NCBI RefSeq assembly: GCF_016756315.1
Contig: NZ_AP024235.1
Span: forward strand, 4,340,001-4,404,000
From: Alteromonas sp. KC3
Lineage (GTDB): Bacteria; Pseudomonadota; Gammaproteobacteria; Enterobacterales; Alteromonadaceae
Length of the DNA: 64,000 nucleotides
Direction of reading: 5' to 3'
The translations under genes and the position numbers were made by a program. The notes beneath the pieces were generated by a model. It did not search any database. It had not been told where the DNA came from and saw only the letters and a list, made by a program, of their open reading frames with translations. Positions 45,908 through 57,383 of this stretch are shown one piece after another. The stretch's first letter is position 1. Each line of letters starts with the position of its first letter.

Positions 45908-47470
45908 CTAGTTACCCGGTCCAGCTTTAACGATAGCGTCGCTAACGTCGTATTTTTCAAAATTTTGCTTAAAGTCGTTAACTAAGTTAGCGGCATACTC
46001 TTCGTATTTCGCTTTATCAGCCCACGTGTTTTGAGGCACGAGTAAGTTGCTATCAACCCCTTCAACAGCCACAGGTACATCAAGGTTCAATGCGTCAATA
46101 TGCTGCGTTTCTACATCAGCTAGTTTGCCAGAAACAATAGCGTCGATAATGGCACGAGTGGTAGGGATATCGAAACGGCTACCGGTGCCGTAAGGACCAC
46201 CAGTCCAGCCAGTATTGACCAAATATACTTTTGCACCAAAGGCTTTAACGCGCTTGATCAGTAGCTCAGCATAAACACCTGCAGGGCGAGGGAAGAACGG
46301 TGCACCAAAACATGTTGAGAAGGTAGACTCGATATCGCTGGTTGACCCGATTTCCGTAGAACCTACTTTAGCGGTATAACCGCTTAGGAAATGATAAGCA
46401 GCCGCTTCTTCGCTAAGTACAGACACAGGAGGAAGTACACCACTTACATCACAGGTAAGAAATACGACAGAGCGAGGTTCGCCACCGCGGTTTTCAGCTA
46501 CGCGTTTTTCAATGTGCTCAAGTGGGTATGCGGCACGTGAATTTTGCGTAAGGCTGGTATCTGTGTAGTCAGGCGTGCGCGTGTCATCAAGTACTACGTT
46601 TTCCAAGATAGTACCGAATTTAATCGCATTCCAAATTACGGGCTCATTTTTCTGCGACAGGTCGATACACTTAGCGTAACAGCCACCTTCAATGTTAAAC
46701 ACACTACCAGGTGCCCAACCGTGTTCGTCATCGCCAATTAAGAAACGCTTTGGATCAGCTGACAAGGTCGTTTTACCTGTACCAGACAAACCAAAAAATA
46801 GGGTTACATCACCTTCTTCACCCACGTTAGCAGAGCAGTGCATTGGCAATACGTCTTTTGCTGGTAGTAGGAAGTTTTGTACCGAGAACATGGCCTTTTT
46901 CATTTCACCCGCGTAGCGCATACCCGCAATAAGAACACGCTTTTTGGCAAAGTTAATAATGACCGTACCGTCACTGTTTGTACCGTCGCGCTCTGGCTCA
47001 CAGGTAAACCCTGGTACGTTAAGAATTTGCCAAGGTTGGTCGCCTTTTACATTCCACGTTTCAGGAATAATAAATAGGTTGCGCGCAAACACGTGCTGCC
47101 ATGCAGTTTGTGTTCTTACTTCTAGTGAAAGCGCATGCTCTGGGTCTGAGCCTACTTGAAGGTGTGATAGAAAGTGTTCTTGTGTTGAAAGATACGCCTC
47201 AACGCGATCCCACAGGGCGTCAAATTTATCTGCATCGAAGGGCTTGTTTACCTTACCCCAATCAATATCGTTTTCTGTTGTGGCTTCTTTAACAATGAAT
47301 CGGTCGTTTGGTGAACGGCCGGTACGCTTACCTGTTTCAACAACAAGTGCACCGTTTTTGTCTAGTACGCCTTCACCACGCTTTACTGCGCGTTCGATAA
47401 GCTCTGCATTAGACAGGTCAGTGAGTGGAGTTACTTTCAGATCCGTTTGAAGTGAGGCTGCTGCAGTCAT
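45908..47470 (-). CDS. pckA: Phosphoenolpyruvate carboxykinase (ATP)
   Basis: Converts oxaloacetate to phosphoenolpyruvate in gluconeogenesis using ATP. The 520 residues contain the kinase-1a P-loop [15 protein letters not shown], the metal-site GDDEHGW, and the [11 protein letters not shown]-terminal segment, and ends normally. It belongs to the ATP-dependent bacterial type. A 490-bp gap separates it from hslO on the same strand, so it has its own promoter. Confidence 0.97.
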   Translation of the reverse strand: MTAAASLQTDLKVTPLTDLSNAELIERAVKRGEGVLDKNGALVVETGKRTGRSPNDRFIVKEATTENDIDWGKVNKPFDADKFDALWDRVEAYLSTQEHFLSHLQVGSDPEHALSLEVRTQTAWQHVFARNLFIIPETWNVKGDQPWQILNVPGFTCEPERDGTNSDGTVIINFAKKRVLIAGMRYAGEMKKAMFSVQNFLLPAKDVLPMHCSANVGEEGDVTLFFGLSGTGKTTLSADPKRFLIGDDEHGWAPGSVFNIEGGCYAKCIDLSQKNEPVIWNAIKFGTILENVVLDDTRTPDYTDTSLTQNSRAAYPLEHIEKRVAENRGGEPRSVVFLTCDVSGVLPPVSVLSEEAAAYHFLSGYTAKVGSTEIGSTSDIESTFSTCFGAPFFPRPAGVYAELLIKRVKAFGAKVYLVNTGWTGGPYGTGSRFDIPTTRAIIDAIVSGKLADVETQHIDALNLDVPVAVEGVDSNLLVPQNTWADKAKYEEYAANLVNDFKQNFEKYDVSDAIVKAGPGN

Positions 47471-47961
47471 GACTGTTACCCTATATGTAATTTTTCAAAA
47501 GCACTTTCAAAAAAGTATCACCTCAACGAGTGTAAAGTAAACAAGGGGTAAGGCGCATTTTAAAATCACATAGTCAATATTTAGCAGACTTAACTTTCAT
47601 AAATATTGTAATTTAATTACAAGGAAAGGGTTTTCCTTGCATATAAATTCAAATTTTTTCACTAATGACGTGATATTGATCGATAGATTTCACAACAAAA
47701 AAAGTTGTAAGCATTATTGATTTTTTTCAAAGGTACATTCAGTTAGCGATCAGTTCAGGGTGACAAGAGGAGCAAAAGGCTTACTAGTGTTCAAAAGTTG
47801 ACCACATGTGAAGTGTAAAAAACGCTTGAAGTGAGAAGCGCTGAAAAGAGGAGAGAAAAGGAAACACTGCAAGCATAGGCTTGCAATGTCTCACAATGTT
47901 GATGTCAGTTTTTACTGATTTGCGTTGCCAGTAACTAACGCACTAGCAATACACCAGCGTA
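47471..47961. other. Intergenic region upstream of pckA
   Basis: 491 bp between hslO's stop and the pckA start. It is AT-rich, presumably with the pckA promoter. There is a tgcaagc/gcttgca hairpin near 47868-47887 after hslO and an imperfect hairpin in aaggaaagggttttcctt near 47621-47638. No open frame with a ribosome site and no clear CRP or Cra site that I would stand behind. Confidence 0.5.
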
Positions 47962-48861
47962 TTATTGGTTAGCAGGCGATGCGCCAAAATTACCACTGTG
48001 AATAGCTTCAATGTCGATGCTGTCAAAACGATACTCTGCATGACAATACTGACAATGCATTTTCACCGCGCCTTCTTCTTCAACAATAGCGAGTAGTTCT
48101 GCTTTTTCTACATGGCGTAATGCTTCTGAACTGCGCTCTTTTGAACATGTACATTTAAAAGAGACATCTTTAGCAGGAAACATCTCTACATCTTCTTGGT
48201 GGTATAAGCGATAAAGAATATCTTCTACCGTCAAAGAGAACATTTCATCTTTTGTCAGTGTTTCAGTGAGCTTAGCAATATGCGCAAACTCATTGGCTTG
48301 CGATACATCAGTCGCGCTAGCGTCGGTGGGCAGTACTTGCAGTAATACCCCAGATGCTTTCGGATCTTCAGGATTGCCCATATCAGTCATTAGATGCACA
48401 CGAGTAGCAAGCTGTTCTGACTGTTCAAAGTAACCCACAATACACTCAGCTAAACTCGGCTTATCAAGTGCCACAACACCTTGGTAGCGTTCGCCTTCGT
48501 CTGGCGTAATAGTGATAACAAGCACAGCTTGTGTCAGTAATTCCGAAAAGGTTTCTGGTAATGATGCCAGTGATTCATCCCAACGGGCTACACCGCGAAA
48601 AGTCTGATCGTGCGTAGCATTAATTACCGCATAGCTTACCGGCCCCTTGCTTTGAATTTGCAGTGAGATTTCACCTTTAAATTTTAGCGTAGCAGTAAGC
48701 AAAGATGTCGCCGCCGCCATTTCACTTAGCAACGTTTGAATTTGCACAGGGTATTCGTAGCTGTGCACAATTTGCTTCAAGCTTTCGTTTAAGCGCACTA
48801 ATTCGCCACGAACGTTGGCTTGGGTGAACATAAAGCGGTGTAATTTGTCGAAGTCGCTCAT
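47962..48861 (-). CDS. hslO: Redox-regulated chaperone Hsp33
   Basis: Cytoplasmic chaperone that holds unfolding proteins when oxidised. The 299 residues contain the C-terminal zinc-binding redox switch CTCSKERSSEALRH...MHCQYCHAEYRF with four cysteines in the family pattern. Full length. It lies 23 bp after hslR, in the same direction as in E. coli (hslR-hslO). Confidence 0.96.
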   Translation of the reverse strand: MSDFDKLHRFMFTQANVRGELVRLNESLKQIVHSYEYPVQIQTLLSEMAAATSLLTATLKFKGEISLQIQSKGPVSYAVINATHDQTFRGVARWDESLASLPETFSELLTQAVLVITITPDEGERYQGVVALDKPSLAECIVGYFEQSEQLATRVHLMTDMGNPEDPKASGVLLQVLPTDASATDVSQANEFAHIAKLTETLTKDEMFSLTVEDILYRLYHQEDVEMFPAKDVSFKCTCSKERSSEALRHVEKAELLAIVEEEGAVKMHCQYCHAEYRFDSIDIEAIHSGNFGASPANQ

Positions 48862-48884
48862 AAGTAATCCTGTTGCGCAGCCGC

Positions 48885-49289
48885 TTATTGCTGCTTAAAT
48901 TTAATAATTTGTCGTCGCTGCTTTTTGTCAGGTCGGTGCTCGGGCTTTGGACTGTGAAACGCATTTATTTTACGCGCCACTTGGTTTTCTTCACGTTTTG
49001 TTACACTTTCTTGTGTTTCTTCATAAAGTGCCTGCGCCAACGGAGCGCTAAGTCGCTTATCACTTAAGCCTAGCACTTTAATTTCGCGATTATCCCAGCC
49101 AGAGGGAACTTTTATCATTGCTCCCAGCTCTACATGCTTGCCTGGCTTGGCGCGCTGTCCGTTGTAATGCACTTTACCCGACTGCACCATGTCTCGGGCG
49201 ATAGCACGAGTTTTGAAGAACCTTGCGGCCCACAGCCACTTGTCCAGTCTGACATTTTGTGTTGTATTGTTGCTATCCGTTTGGCTCAT
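48885..49289 (-). CDS. hslR: Heat-shock ribosome-associated protein Hsp15
   Basis: A 134-residue RNA-binding protein that rescues stalled 50S subunits carrying nascent peptide. The S4 domain (VRLDKWLWAARFFKTRAIARDMVQSGKVHYNGQRAKPG) is at the N-terminus, and a basic tail (KKQRRQIIKFKQQ) at the C-terminus. Followed directly by hslO. Confidence 0.94.
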   Translation of the reverse strand: MSQTDSNNTTQNVRLDKWLWAARFFKTRAIARDMVQSGKVHYNGQRAKPGKHVELGAMIKVPSGWDNREIKVLGLSDKRLSAPLAQALYEETQESVTKREENQVARKINAFHSPKPEHRPDKKQRRQIIKFKQQ

Positions 49290-49418
49290 GTAATAATTTC
49301 GTAATGGTGTGGCTTTAGTGTTGTGACCCCCACCTTTACTAGGCTATTATGGGTTTCGCTAAAGCGCGGTTAACCAAAAATTCACTTAATTATAAAAAGC
49401 AGTACCATCAGTGGCAGC

Positions 49419-50351
49419 ATGACATTCAACAAACCCAACCCACATTCTCTGGTTGTTTATGTGAACCAGCACCAAAAACAGCTTAATACCCTAGTGGTGG
49501 TTCTGCTAAGCCTGTATTTAATTGCTTTTGCTGCCAAAACGCTTTGGCGAATTATACCTGAACCTCAGCTATCTGCGACACCTGTTGTTGCCCGTACGCC
49601 AGTAGTTTCTTCGCCGTCAGGGCAAAATGGGGTCAACCTACGCAAAATACAACAGCTTAATTTATTCGGTGACGCCGCGGCTGCCCCAAAAGTAGAGGCC
49701 GTCGTTGAAGTCACCGATGCACCTGAAACGCGCTTAAACCTTACGCTTACAGGGGTTGTTGCAAGTTCTGAGCAAGACTCAGGTACTGCAATTATAGAAA
49801 ATCGTGGAAGCCAAGCGGTATACGGGTTGGGTGAAAAAATTGAAGGCACTAATGCCACATTACAAAAAGTCTATAACGACCGCGTAATTATTCGAAACGG
49901 GGCGCGCAACGAAACACTGATGCTTGACGGTATCGACTACGAAGAAGCTAATCGACGCCGCGAACAACTTGCACGCCAGCGTCCACGCGCTGAAGATGAC
50001 TACGAGAATAACGACGAAGATAGCAGAGAGCTCAGTGAAGAAGCCCTTGAAGCCACTGCCGCCTTGCGCGAAAGCCCTGCTAGCTTTACCGATTTTATTT
50101 CCATTTCACCGAAGACCGAAGAAGGCCAGCTTATTGGGTATCAAGTAAGCCCAGGCAAAGAGCCTGAATTGTTCAAATCGGCAGGGCTTCAAGCCGGTGA
50201 TGTGATTTCACAAATTAACGGGCTCGACCTCACAGATATGCAGCAATCGCAAGAAGCGTTGTCAGAGTTACGTAACGCACAAACGATAGAATTAACGATT
50301 ATTCGAGATGGTAGTTTAACTACGCTCTATTTAGATTTACCTGAGTCGTAA
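49419..50351 (+). CDS. gspC: Type II secretion inner-membrane protein GspC
   Basis: Links the inner-membrane platform to the secretin. The 310 residues include one N-terminal membrane helix (about 20-40, LNTLVVVLLSLYLIAFAA), a periplasmic homology region (LNLTLTGVVASSEQDSGTAIIE, about 103-175) and a C-terminal PDZ domain (about 225-305, FKSAGLQAGDVISQINGLDL). First gene of the gsp operon. Confidence 0.94.
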   Translation: MTFNKPNPHSLVVYVNQHQKQLNTLVVVLLSLYLIAFAAKTLWRIIPEPQLSATPVVARTPVVSSPSGQNGVNLRKIQQLNLFGDAAAAPKVEAVVEVTDAPETRLNLTLTGVVASSEQDSGTAIIENRGSQAVYGLGEKIEGTNATLQKVYNDRVIIRNGARNETLMLDGIDYEEANRRREQLARQRPRAEDDYENNDEDSRELSEEALEATAALRESPASFTDFISISPKTEEGQLIGYQVSPGKEPELFKSAGLQAGDVISQINGLDLTDMQQSQEALSELRNAQTIELTIIRDGSLTTLYLDLPES

Positions 50352-50442
50352 AAAACTAAGAAATAGATTAGCGACAATCGCAACATCAAGGTAGCTAAGA
50401 CGTAGCGCACCATCGACCGATTGGGAAATGAAGGAAGTTAGA

Positions 50443-52488
50443 ATGAAAAGGCGTACTGGCCAACAATTATTATCTCGCTTAGGCACGGCAATGTGTACCG
50501 CGCTTATGTGCTTCTCAGTGACCGCCGCTGAGTACATGCCTAATTTCAAAGACACGGATATCAACGAATTTATCAACATTGTTGGTAAGAATCTTGAGCG
50601 TACCATTATTGTCGACCCAAATGTGCGAGGCAAAATTAGCGTACGCAGTTACGATATGCTTGATGAAGATCAGTATTACCAGTTCTTCTTAAACGTGTTG
50701 CAAGTTTACGACTTTGCTGTAGTTGAAATGCCAAGTGGCATTCTAAAAGTCGTGCGCTCAAAAGATGCAAAAACCTCAAACATTCCCGTAGTAGAAGGCG
50801 CTAATCGCGACGGCGACGAGATGATCACCCGCGTTGTACCCGTTTACAACGTTCCGGTACGTGAGTTATCTCCCATATTACGTCAGTTAAACGACCAAGC
50901 CGGTGGTGGTAATGTCGTTAGCCACGACCCATCCAATGTAATGATGCTTACAGGTCGCGCGGCAGTGGTTAACCGTTTGGTTGAAATTATCGAGCGCGTT
51001 GACCGTGCGGGTGATGAGGAAGTTGAAATAGTCAAACTGCGCTATGCGTCTGCGTCAGAAATGGTGCGTATTATTGACAGCATCAATAAATCACAAGGCA
51101 AAGCCAATACTGGCGCAAAATCTGAGCCTCGCGTTGTTGCCGACGACAGAACAAACTCGGTTATCGTCAGTGGCGATATAAAAGCCCGCCAGCGTTTGAT
51201 AAACCTTATTCAGCGCATGGACCAAGAGCTTGAATCCAATGGCAACACGCGCGTGCTATTTCTTAATTACGCCAAAGCCGAGGATCTTGTACAGGTTTTA
51301 CAGGGCGTTTCAGCAAGTATTCAAGCAGAAGAGCAAGGTACAACAGGTAACACGCGTCGTGGCCGTTCAAGCCGCGAAGTAAGCATTGATGCCCACGAAG
51401 ACTCGAATGCTATCGTTATCACCGCAGAGCCAGATATGATGCGCTCGCTAGAAGAAGTGGTAAGACAATTAGATATTCGCCGTGCTCAGGTGCAAGTTGA
51501 AGCGGTGATTGTTGAAGTCTTTGAAGGCGATGGCACTACTTTAGGTGTTCAATGGGTATCAGAAGAAGGTGGTGGTACGCAGTTTAACAACGGTGTTATC
51601 CCTGTAGGTTCATTGGCAGTTGCATTGCGTCAAGCAGAAGATAGAGAAGTAACCACAACGAATATAACCGCCAACGGTGAAGTGGTTGAATCTACCAATA
51701 CCATTGAAGGTGATTTCACTAATTTAGCCAGCCTACTTGGCGGCGCAAACGGTATGATTGCCGGTATTATTGAAGATGGTTGGGGCGCAGTGATTCAAGC
51801 GGTAAGCAACGATACCAATTCAAACATTCTTGCTACGCCACACCTTACCACTATGGATAACGAAGAAGCCTTCTTTATTGTGGGTCAGGAAGTACCTATT
51901 ATCACGGGTACCACCACAGGTGCTAATAACTCAAATCCATTCCAAACCGTTGACCGTCAGGAAGTAGGTATCAAGCTTAAAGTGACACCGCAAATTAATG
52001 AAGGCGATGCGGTTCAACTGCTTATCGAACAAGAGGTATCAAGTGTAAGTGGTGCAACGTCGGTTGATATTTCTATCAATAAACGTGAAATAAAAACCAC
52101 CGTTATCGTTGATGATGGCGGCACAATTGTGCTTGGTGGCCTTATTGATGAAGACGTACAAGAAAGTATGTCAAAAGTACCTTTACTGGGCGACATTCCT
52201 ATTTTGGGTCACTTGTTTAAAACCACGTCGACCAGCAAGCGTAAGCGCAACTTGATGGTGTTCTTAAAGCCTACTATCGTGCGTGACGCTGCGACAATGA
52301 ACGCTATTAGTCATCGCAAGTACAACTACATGCGAGCCTTGCAGCTTAAGCGCCAACAAGAAGGTATCTCGTTGATGCCTTACGAAGAAACGCCAAGCAT
52401 GCCGCAATGGGATGATGCACTCTCACTGCCACCTTCTTTTGAAGAGTATTTAACAGAGAAAGAAAAGCAGAAAGAAGGTAAGGACTAA
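50443..52488 (+). CDS. gspD: Type II secretion secretin GspD
   Basis: Forms the outer-membrane secretion pore. ATG at 50443 follows aagga at a good distance; an upstream ATG at 50428 lacks one. After the signal peptide come N0-N3 domains and the C-terminal secretin domain, with the characteristic [47 protein letters not shown] and [18 protein letters not shown] motifs. About 681 residues, within family norms. Confidence 0.97.
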   Translation: MKRRTGQQLLSRLGTAMCTALMCFSVTAAEYMPNFKDTDINEFINIVGKNLERTIIVDPNVRGKISVRSYDMLDEDQYYQFFLNVLQVYDFAVVEMPSGILKVVRSKDAKTSNIPVVEGANRDGDEMITRVVPVYNVPVRELSPILRQLNDQAGGGNVVSHDPSNVMMLTGRAAVVNRLVEIIERVDRAGDEEVEIVKLRYASASEMVRIIDSINKSQGKANTGAKSEPRVVADDRTNSVIVSGDIKARQRLINLIQRMDQELESNGNTRVLFLNYAKAEDLVQVLQGVSASIQAEEQGTTGNTRRGRSSREVSIDAHEDSNAIVITAEPDMMRSLEEVVRQLDIRRAQVQVEAVIVEVFEGDGTTLGVQWVSEEGGGTQFNNGVIPVGSLAVALRQAEDREVTTTNITANGEVVESTNTIEGDFTNLASLLGGANGMIAGIIEDGWGAVIQAVSNDTNSNILATPHLTTMDNEEAFFIVGQEVPIITGTTTGANNSNPFQTVDRQEVGIKLKVTPQINEGDAVQLLIEQEVSSVSGATSVDISINKREIKTTVIVDDGGTIVLGGLIDEDVQESMSKVPLLGDIPILGHLFKTTSTSKRKRNLMVFLKPTIVRDAATMNAISHRKYNYMRALQLKRQQEGISLMPYEETPSMPQWDDALSLPPSFEEYLTEKEKQKEGKD

Positions 52489-52489
52489 T

Positions 52490-54055
52490 ATGGCAGGGCA
52501 AGGCGAACAAATTACTCAGGCTTTAGAAGCGCAGGAAGAAGCGCTAGAGGCTATGGGTGAAGAGGCAGGTATTCCTGAAGAGGAAGCGGGCCCAAAGCAG
52601 CTTTCGTTTAGTTTTGCCAAACGCAATCAAGTGCTATTGGAAACTAACGAGACGCCAGCCGTACTGTACTTTACAGAGAACACGCCCTTTGATGTGTTTG
52701 CTGAAGTACGTCGCTTTTATGGCGAGCCATTTGTACCTAAAACCATTCCTGCAGATGAATTTGAAAGCTTATTAACTAATGCGTTTCAACGTGATAGCTC
52801 AGCGGCCAAGCAGTTGATGGAAGACTTAGGCAATGAAAGTGATTTGTTTGCCCTCGCTGAAGACCTACCCGACACCGAAGACCTATTAGATAGCGAAGAC
52901 GACGCCCCTATTATTAAGCTCATTAACGCTATGTTAGGCGAAGCTATCAAGGAAGGCGCGTCGGATATCCACATTGAAACCTTTGAAAACCAACTTGTGG
53001 TTAGATTCCGAGTAGACGGCGTATTGCGCGAGATTTTGCGTCCTAATCGCAAGCTATCTTCCATGTTGGTGTCGCGTATCAAAGTAATGGCGAAACTGGA
53101 TATTGCTGAAAAACGCGTTCCTCAAGATGGTCGCATTACCTTGCGAATTGCTGGGCGAGCAGTGGATGTACGTGTTTCTACAATGCCATCAAGTCACGGT
53201 GAACGTGTTGTGTTGCGTTTACTTGATAAGAATAATGCACGGCTAAACCTTGAAGATTTGGGGATGACGCAGCAAAACCGTGGTCATTTCTCAACGCTTA
53301 TCAGAAAGCCCCACGGCATTATTTTGGTAACTGGCCCCACAGGTTCTGGTAAAAGTACCACCTTGTACGCAGGCCTTACCGAAATAAACTCACGGGATCG
53401 CAACATTTTGACAGTTGAAGACCCCATTGAATTTGATTTACCTGGCATTGGGCAAACCCAAGTTAACCCGCGCGTAGACATGACCTTTGCACGAGGCTTA
53501 CGTGCCATATTACGTCAAGACCCTGATGTGGTGATGGTCGGTGAGATTCGTGATATCGAAACCGCGCAAATAGCAGTTCAAGCCAGTTTAACGGGTCACT
53601 TAGTGTTATCGACCCTTCACACCAATACCGCAGCAGGTGCAATTACCCGTTTAGAAGATATGGGTATTGAGCCATTTTTACTCTCATCGAGTCTACTTGC
53701 AGTACTATCACAACGACTAGTAAGAACCTTGTGCCCCGATTGTAAAAAGCCACACACGCCAGATGCCTCTGAGCTTGAGATACTAGGGCAAGCAGCAACA
53801 AGTGAAACCGTTATTTACTCGCCTCACGGTTGTGCGGCGTGTAATCAAACCGGCTATCGCGGGCGTACGGGCATTCACGAGCTATTGCTCGTCGATGAAA
53901 AAGTGCGAGAAATGATGCATGAAGGGGTAGGTGAACAAGCTATTGAGCGCTACATCAGACAAAGTACCCCAAGTATTCGCGAAGACGGCTGTCGCAAAGT
54001 ACTTTCAGGTGTTACCTCTCTTGAAGAAGTGCTTCGCGTTACAAGGGAAGACTAA
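52490..54055 (+). CDS. gspE: Type II secretion ATPase GspE
   Basis: The cytoplasmic ATPase powering the pseudopilus. Walker A is [15 protein letters not shown], Asp box and Walker B are in [19 protein letters not shown], and the zinc-binding CPDCKKPH...[12 protein letters not shown] supplies four cysteines. Starts 1 bp after gspD's stop and is adjacent to gspF. Confidence 0.97.
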   Translation: MAGQGEQITQALEAQEEALEAMGEEAGIPEEEAGPKQLSFSFAKRNQVLLETNETPAVLYFTENTPFDVFAEVRRFYGEPFVPKTIPADEFESLLTNAFQRDSSAAKQLMEDLGNESDLFALAEDLPDTEDLLDSEDDAPIIKLINAMLGEAIKEGASDIHIETFENQLVVRFRVDGVLREILRPNRKLSSMLVSRIKVMAKLDIAEKRVPQDGRITLRIAGRAVDVRVSTMPSSHGERVVLRLLDKNNARLNLEDLGMTQQNRGHFSTLIRKPHGIILVTGPTGSGKSTTLYAGLTEINSRDRNILTVEDPIEFDLPGIGQTQVNPRVDMTFARGLRAILRQDPDVVMVGEIRDIETAQIAVQASLTGHLVLSTLHTNTAAGAITRLEDMGIEPFLLSSSLLAVLSQRLVRTLCPDCKKPHTPDASELEILGQAATSETVIYSPHGCAACNQTGYRGRTGIHELLLVDEKVREMMHEGVGEQAIERYIRQSTPSIREDGCRKVLSGVTSLEEVLRVTRED

Positions 54056-55282
54056 ATGGCAGCGTTTGCTTATAAGGCGCTTAATGCCAAGGGAAAAAAC
54101 GCCAATGGCGTATTAGAGGGTGATAATGCTCGTCAAGTACGCCAGCAGCTGCGCGAAAAGGGGTTAATTCCCTTAGAGGTTGAACAGGTTGCCGAACGCG
54201 CGCAAAACGATGGCAAAGGTTTATCATTCAGTTTCTTTAAGCCGCGTATCTCTGCGTCTGATCTGGCGCTACTTACGCGTCAATTGGCAACATTAGTTGA
54301 ATCAGCACTTCCCGTTGAGGAAGCATTGCTGGCCGTTGCTGAGCAGAGCGAAAAGCCACGTCAGAAGAACATGATGATGGCAGTAAGAAGCAAAGTTGTT
54401 GAAGGTCATGGTCTTGCTGATGCCATGAGTGAATTTCCTAGCGTGTTTGATGAATTGTATCGCGCCATGGTGGCAGCTGGGGAAAAATCAGGACACCTCG
54501 ACACCGTATTAAATCGCTTGGCCGACTATACGGAGCGCCGCCAACAAACCCGCAGTCAAATTTCTCAAGCCCTTATCTACCCGTCACTGATGCTGTTTTT
54601 CGCGGTAGGTATTATTGTGATGTTACTGACCATAGTGGTGCCTAAAATTGTGGGGCAATTTACTAACTCCGGGCAGGAGCTCCCTACCATTACTAAGCTA
54701 CTTATCGCCATTAGTGAGTGGATGCAAAACTACGGGCTGTTTTTGTTTATGGCCATCGTGTTGCTTATTGTAGTGATGCAACGGGTATTACAACAAAAAC
54801 ACATGAAACTACGCTATCACAAACTGTTACTTAAACTGCCATTAATCGGCAAAGTATCGCGAGGAATGAATACCGCGCGTTTTGCTCGCACGTTAAGTAT
54901 ATTAAGTGCCAGTGCAGTGCCGCTACTCGAGGCTATGCGCATTTCTGGTGATGTATTAGAAAATCAGCACATAAAAAATCAGGTGTCTGACGCCGCGGTT
55001 AACGTAAAAGAAGGCAGTAGCCTGCGTGCCGCGTTAGATAATACAAAAATGTTTCCACCAATGATGATGCACATGATTGCATCAGGTGAAAAGTCGGGCG
55101 AGCTTCAGCAAATGCTCACTCGCGCGGCAGATAATCAGGATAGGGAATTCGAAGCGCTTATTGGTGTCTCACTCAAGGTATTTGAACCCTTACTTATTGT
55201 ATCGATGGCAGGCATTGTTCTGTTTATCGTAATGGCAATATTGCAGCCAATTCTAGCATTGAACAACATGGTGAATATTTAA
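54056..55282 (+). CDS. gspF: Type II secretion platform protein GspF
   Basis: Polytopic inner-membrane platform protein, 408 residues, with two repeated cytoplasmic domains each starting TRQLATLVESALPVEEAL and ARTLSILSASAVPLLEAM, and three membrane helices (about 175-195, 225-245 and 380-405). Begins right after gspE and shares its stop with gspG's start. Confidence 0.96.
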   Translation: MAAFAYKALNAKGKNANGVLEGDNARQVRQQLREKGLIPLEVEQVAERAQNDGKGLSFSFFKPRISASDLALLTRQLATLVESALPVEEALLAVAEQSEKPRQKNMMMAVRSKVVEGHGLADAMSEFPSVFDELYRAMVAAGEKSGHLDTVLNRLADYTERRQQTRSQISQALIYPSLMLFFAVGIIVMLLTIVVPKIVGQFTNSGQELPTITKLLIAISEWMQNYGLFLFMAIVLLIVVMQRVLQQKHMKLRYHKLLLKLPLIGKVSRGMNTARFARTLSILSASAVPLLEAMRISGDVLENQHIKNQVSDAAVNVKEGSSLRAALDNTKMFPPMMMHMIASGEKSGELQQMLTRAADNQDREFEALIGVSLKVFEPLLIVSMAGIVLFIVMAILQPILALNNMVNI

Positions 55283-55716
55283 TGAAAACTCTACGTCGCA
55301 GTTCCGGATTTAGTTTGATTGAAGTAATGGTTGTACTTCTAATCATTGGCATAATGGCCGCAATGATCGCGCCTAATGTTATTGGCAGCGGTGAAGAAGC
55401 CAAACGCCAAAAAGCAGCGGTAGACATTCAAACGCTCAAAGGTGCGCTACAAATGTACAAGTTGCGCAATAACCGTTATCCAACGACCGAGCAAGGGCTT
55501 GAGTCATTGGTAAGTGCGCCTACTATCGAGCCAATTCCGCGTAACTACCCTGAAGGTGGCTACATCGATCGTCTTCCAGAAGATCCATGGGGCAACCCTT
55601 ACGCATTGATTAGTCCAGGAGAGTTGGGCGAAATTGACATTTTCTCTAATGGTCCTGATGGCGAACCAGGTACTGATGACGATATCGGTAACTGGAATAT
55701 TGACGAGTACCTTTAA
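55282..55716 (+). CDS. gspG: Type II secretion major pseudopilin GspG
   Basis: The main pseudopilus subunit. It has the type IV prepilin leader GFSLIEVMVVLLIIGI (cleaved after Gly, with conserved Glu5) and the C-terminal calcium-binding loop (GPDGEPGTDDDIGNW). The 144-residue length is typical. It overlaps gspF by one base (TAATG). Confidence 0.97.
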   Translation: MKTLRRSSGFSLIEVMVVLLIIGIMAAMIAPNVIGSGEEAKRQKAAVDIQTLKGALQMYKLRNNRYPTTEQGLESLVSAPTIEPIPRNYPEGGYIDRLPEDPWGNPYALISPGELGEIDIFSNGPDGEPGTDDDIGNWNIDEYL

Positions 55717-55725
55717 GGCATAGCA

Positions 55726-56352
55726 ATGCACAGGCCAAGCAGTATACATAGCAAACATTCGGGCTTTACCCTTATTGAGGTTATGGTTGTACTGCTGCTT
55801 ATTGGTTTGGCTGCGGGGTATGTAATGTACAACGCCTTTGGTTCAAGCCAAGCGGATTTATTGAAAAGTCAGGCCCAACGCTTACAAGTACTTACTGACA
55901 TGGCCAGTGACTACGCCGTGCTAAACCAAAGACAACTGGGTATTCGCTTCGAACACGATAAGCACGAGTACTATTTTGTCTATTTGGACGATGAAGATAA
56001 GTGGCAACGTTTAGACGATGAAGAAATGTATGCCACTCACACCTTGCCAGAGCCCTTTACATTCACCCTAAACTTGGATGATTTACCCTGGGATGTAGAA
56101 GAGCGCCTGTTTGACAGAGATTTGTTTGACGAAAATCTCAGTGTGTCTGAAGAGGGAGTAGATATTGGCAATGAAGAAGATAAGTTGTTACCGCCACCGC
56201 AAGTCTTAATTATGTCGAGCGGCGAAATTACGCCTTTCACATTGTCGTTTAATTACGAGGGAGACTTTGACGAAGAGGCGGTATATTACAGCTTACAGAA
56301 TCAAGAACTACCACCACTTTCCTTAGAAGGTCCTTTGGAGCGTCCACTGTGA
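55726..56352 (+). CDS. gspH: Type II secretion minor pseudopilin GspH
   Basis: Minor pseudopilin with leader GFTLIEVMVVLLLIGLAAG. At 208 residues it is longer than the common ~170-190, with a strongly acidic stretch in the second half (DLPWDVEERLFDRDLFDEN...EEGVDIGNEEDK). Its end overlaps gspI by four bases. Confidence 0.93.
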   Translation: MHRPSSIHSKHSGFTLIEVMVVLLLIGLAAGYVMYNAFGSSQADLLKSQAQRLQVLTDMASDYAVLNQRQLGIRFEHDKHEYYFVYLDDEDKWQRLDDEEMYATHTLPEPFTFTLNLDDLPWDVEERLFDRDLFDENLSVSEEGVDIGNEEDKLLPPPQVLIMSSGEITPFTLSFNYEGDFDEEAVYYSLQNQELPPLSLEGPLERPL

Positions 56353-56747
56353 TGCGGTGTTCCCCAACTCGTCAGCGCGCAACGGGCTTTACGTTAATTG
56401 AAGTCATGGTAGCGCTGTCTATTTTCGCACTGGCAGGCACAGCTATCTTAAAGGCAGCCAGCGAACACCTTTCTAGCATAGGACAAATTGAGTCGGTTAC
56501 CTTTGCCAATTGGGTTGCCAGCAATCGGTTAAATCAGCTTCAGCTGGAAACAACGTGGCCACCCAAAAATAACGTTAAGGGCAATATGGAAATGGCCGAT
56601 CGCACTTGGTATTGGAAGCAAACCGTTACTAAAACAAATGACGACGACCTGCGTTCCGTAACCATTTTCGTGGGTGAAGACAAAACCTATAACGACTCTG
56701 TTACGTCAGTAACGACGTTTGTTGCTAAGCCAACAGGCGGTAGTTAA
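56349..56747 (+). CDS. gspI: Type II secretion minor pseudopilin GspI
   Basis: Minor pseudopilin of the tip complex, 132 residues, with leader ATGFTLIEVMVALSIFALAGTA and the family segment ASNRLNQLQL. Overlaps gspH and is 3 bp from gspJ. Confidence 0.94.
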   Translation: MMRCSPTRQRATGFTLIEVMVALSIFALAGTAILKAASEHLSSIGQIESVTFANWVASNRLNQLQLETTWPPKNNVKGNMEMADRTWYWKQTVTKTNDDDLRSVTIFVGEDKTYNDSVTSVTTFVAKPTGGS

Positions 56748-56750
56748 GTT

Positions 56751-57383
56751 ATGGGCAAGCAACGCGGGTTTACCCTTATCGAGGTGCTAATTGCCATGGC
56801 TATTTTTGCCATGATCGGACTTGCCTCTACCGCCATTTTAACCACAGTAATAGATAGTAACGAACTGTCAGAAGAACGCTTTGTAAAACTGCAGTTGCTT
56901 CAACGTGCCATGACGACTATTGAACGGGATATTAAACAAGCGGTTCCTCGTCCCGTTCGCGTAAACGGTGAAAAGCAAAGTATCGTGATGGCGGGCGGAG
57001 AAATAGGCGATAGCGACGATGATGGTATTGGTTTTGTGCGTACAGGCTGGCACAACCCACAACTCATGTTACCTCGCAGTACCCTTCAATATGTTGCGTA
57101 CCGATTACGCGAAGATAGGCTAGAGCGCCTCTATGGTAACTACGTCGACAATGTCATTGGTTACGAACCTAAGATACGTGTACTGCTTGAGGGCATAGAA
57201 AGCTTTAAAGTGGAGTTTGTGGCGGCCACAAATAGCACATCGTCGGTAAAGGAAAGCGATGATTTAACCTGGAGTGAAAGCTATAAAGGCGAGAAACTCC
57301 CACGCGCCGTAGCCATCGAATTTGTCAGTGTAGATTTTGGCAAAATTCGCCGCGAATTTGTGTTAACCACAGGTGGTCAATGA
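56751..57383 (+). CDS. gspJ: Type II secretion minor pseudopilin GspJ
   Basis: Tip-complex minor pseudopilin, 210 residues, with leader RGFTLIEVLIAMAIFAMIGLAS and the family motif LQRAMTTIERDIKQAVPR. Its end overlaps gspK by four bases. Confidence 0.94.
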   Translation: MGKQRGFTLIEVLIAMAIFAMIGLASTAILTTVIDSNELSEERFVKLQLLQRAMTTIERDIKQAVPRPVRVNGEKQSIVMAGGEIGDSDDDGIGFVRTGWHNPQLMLPRSTLQYVAYRLREDRLERLYGNYVDNVIGYEPKIRVLLEGIESFKVEFVAATNSTSSVKESDDLTWSESYKGEKLPRAVAIEFVSVDFGKIRREFVLTTGGQ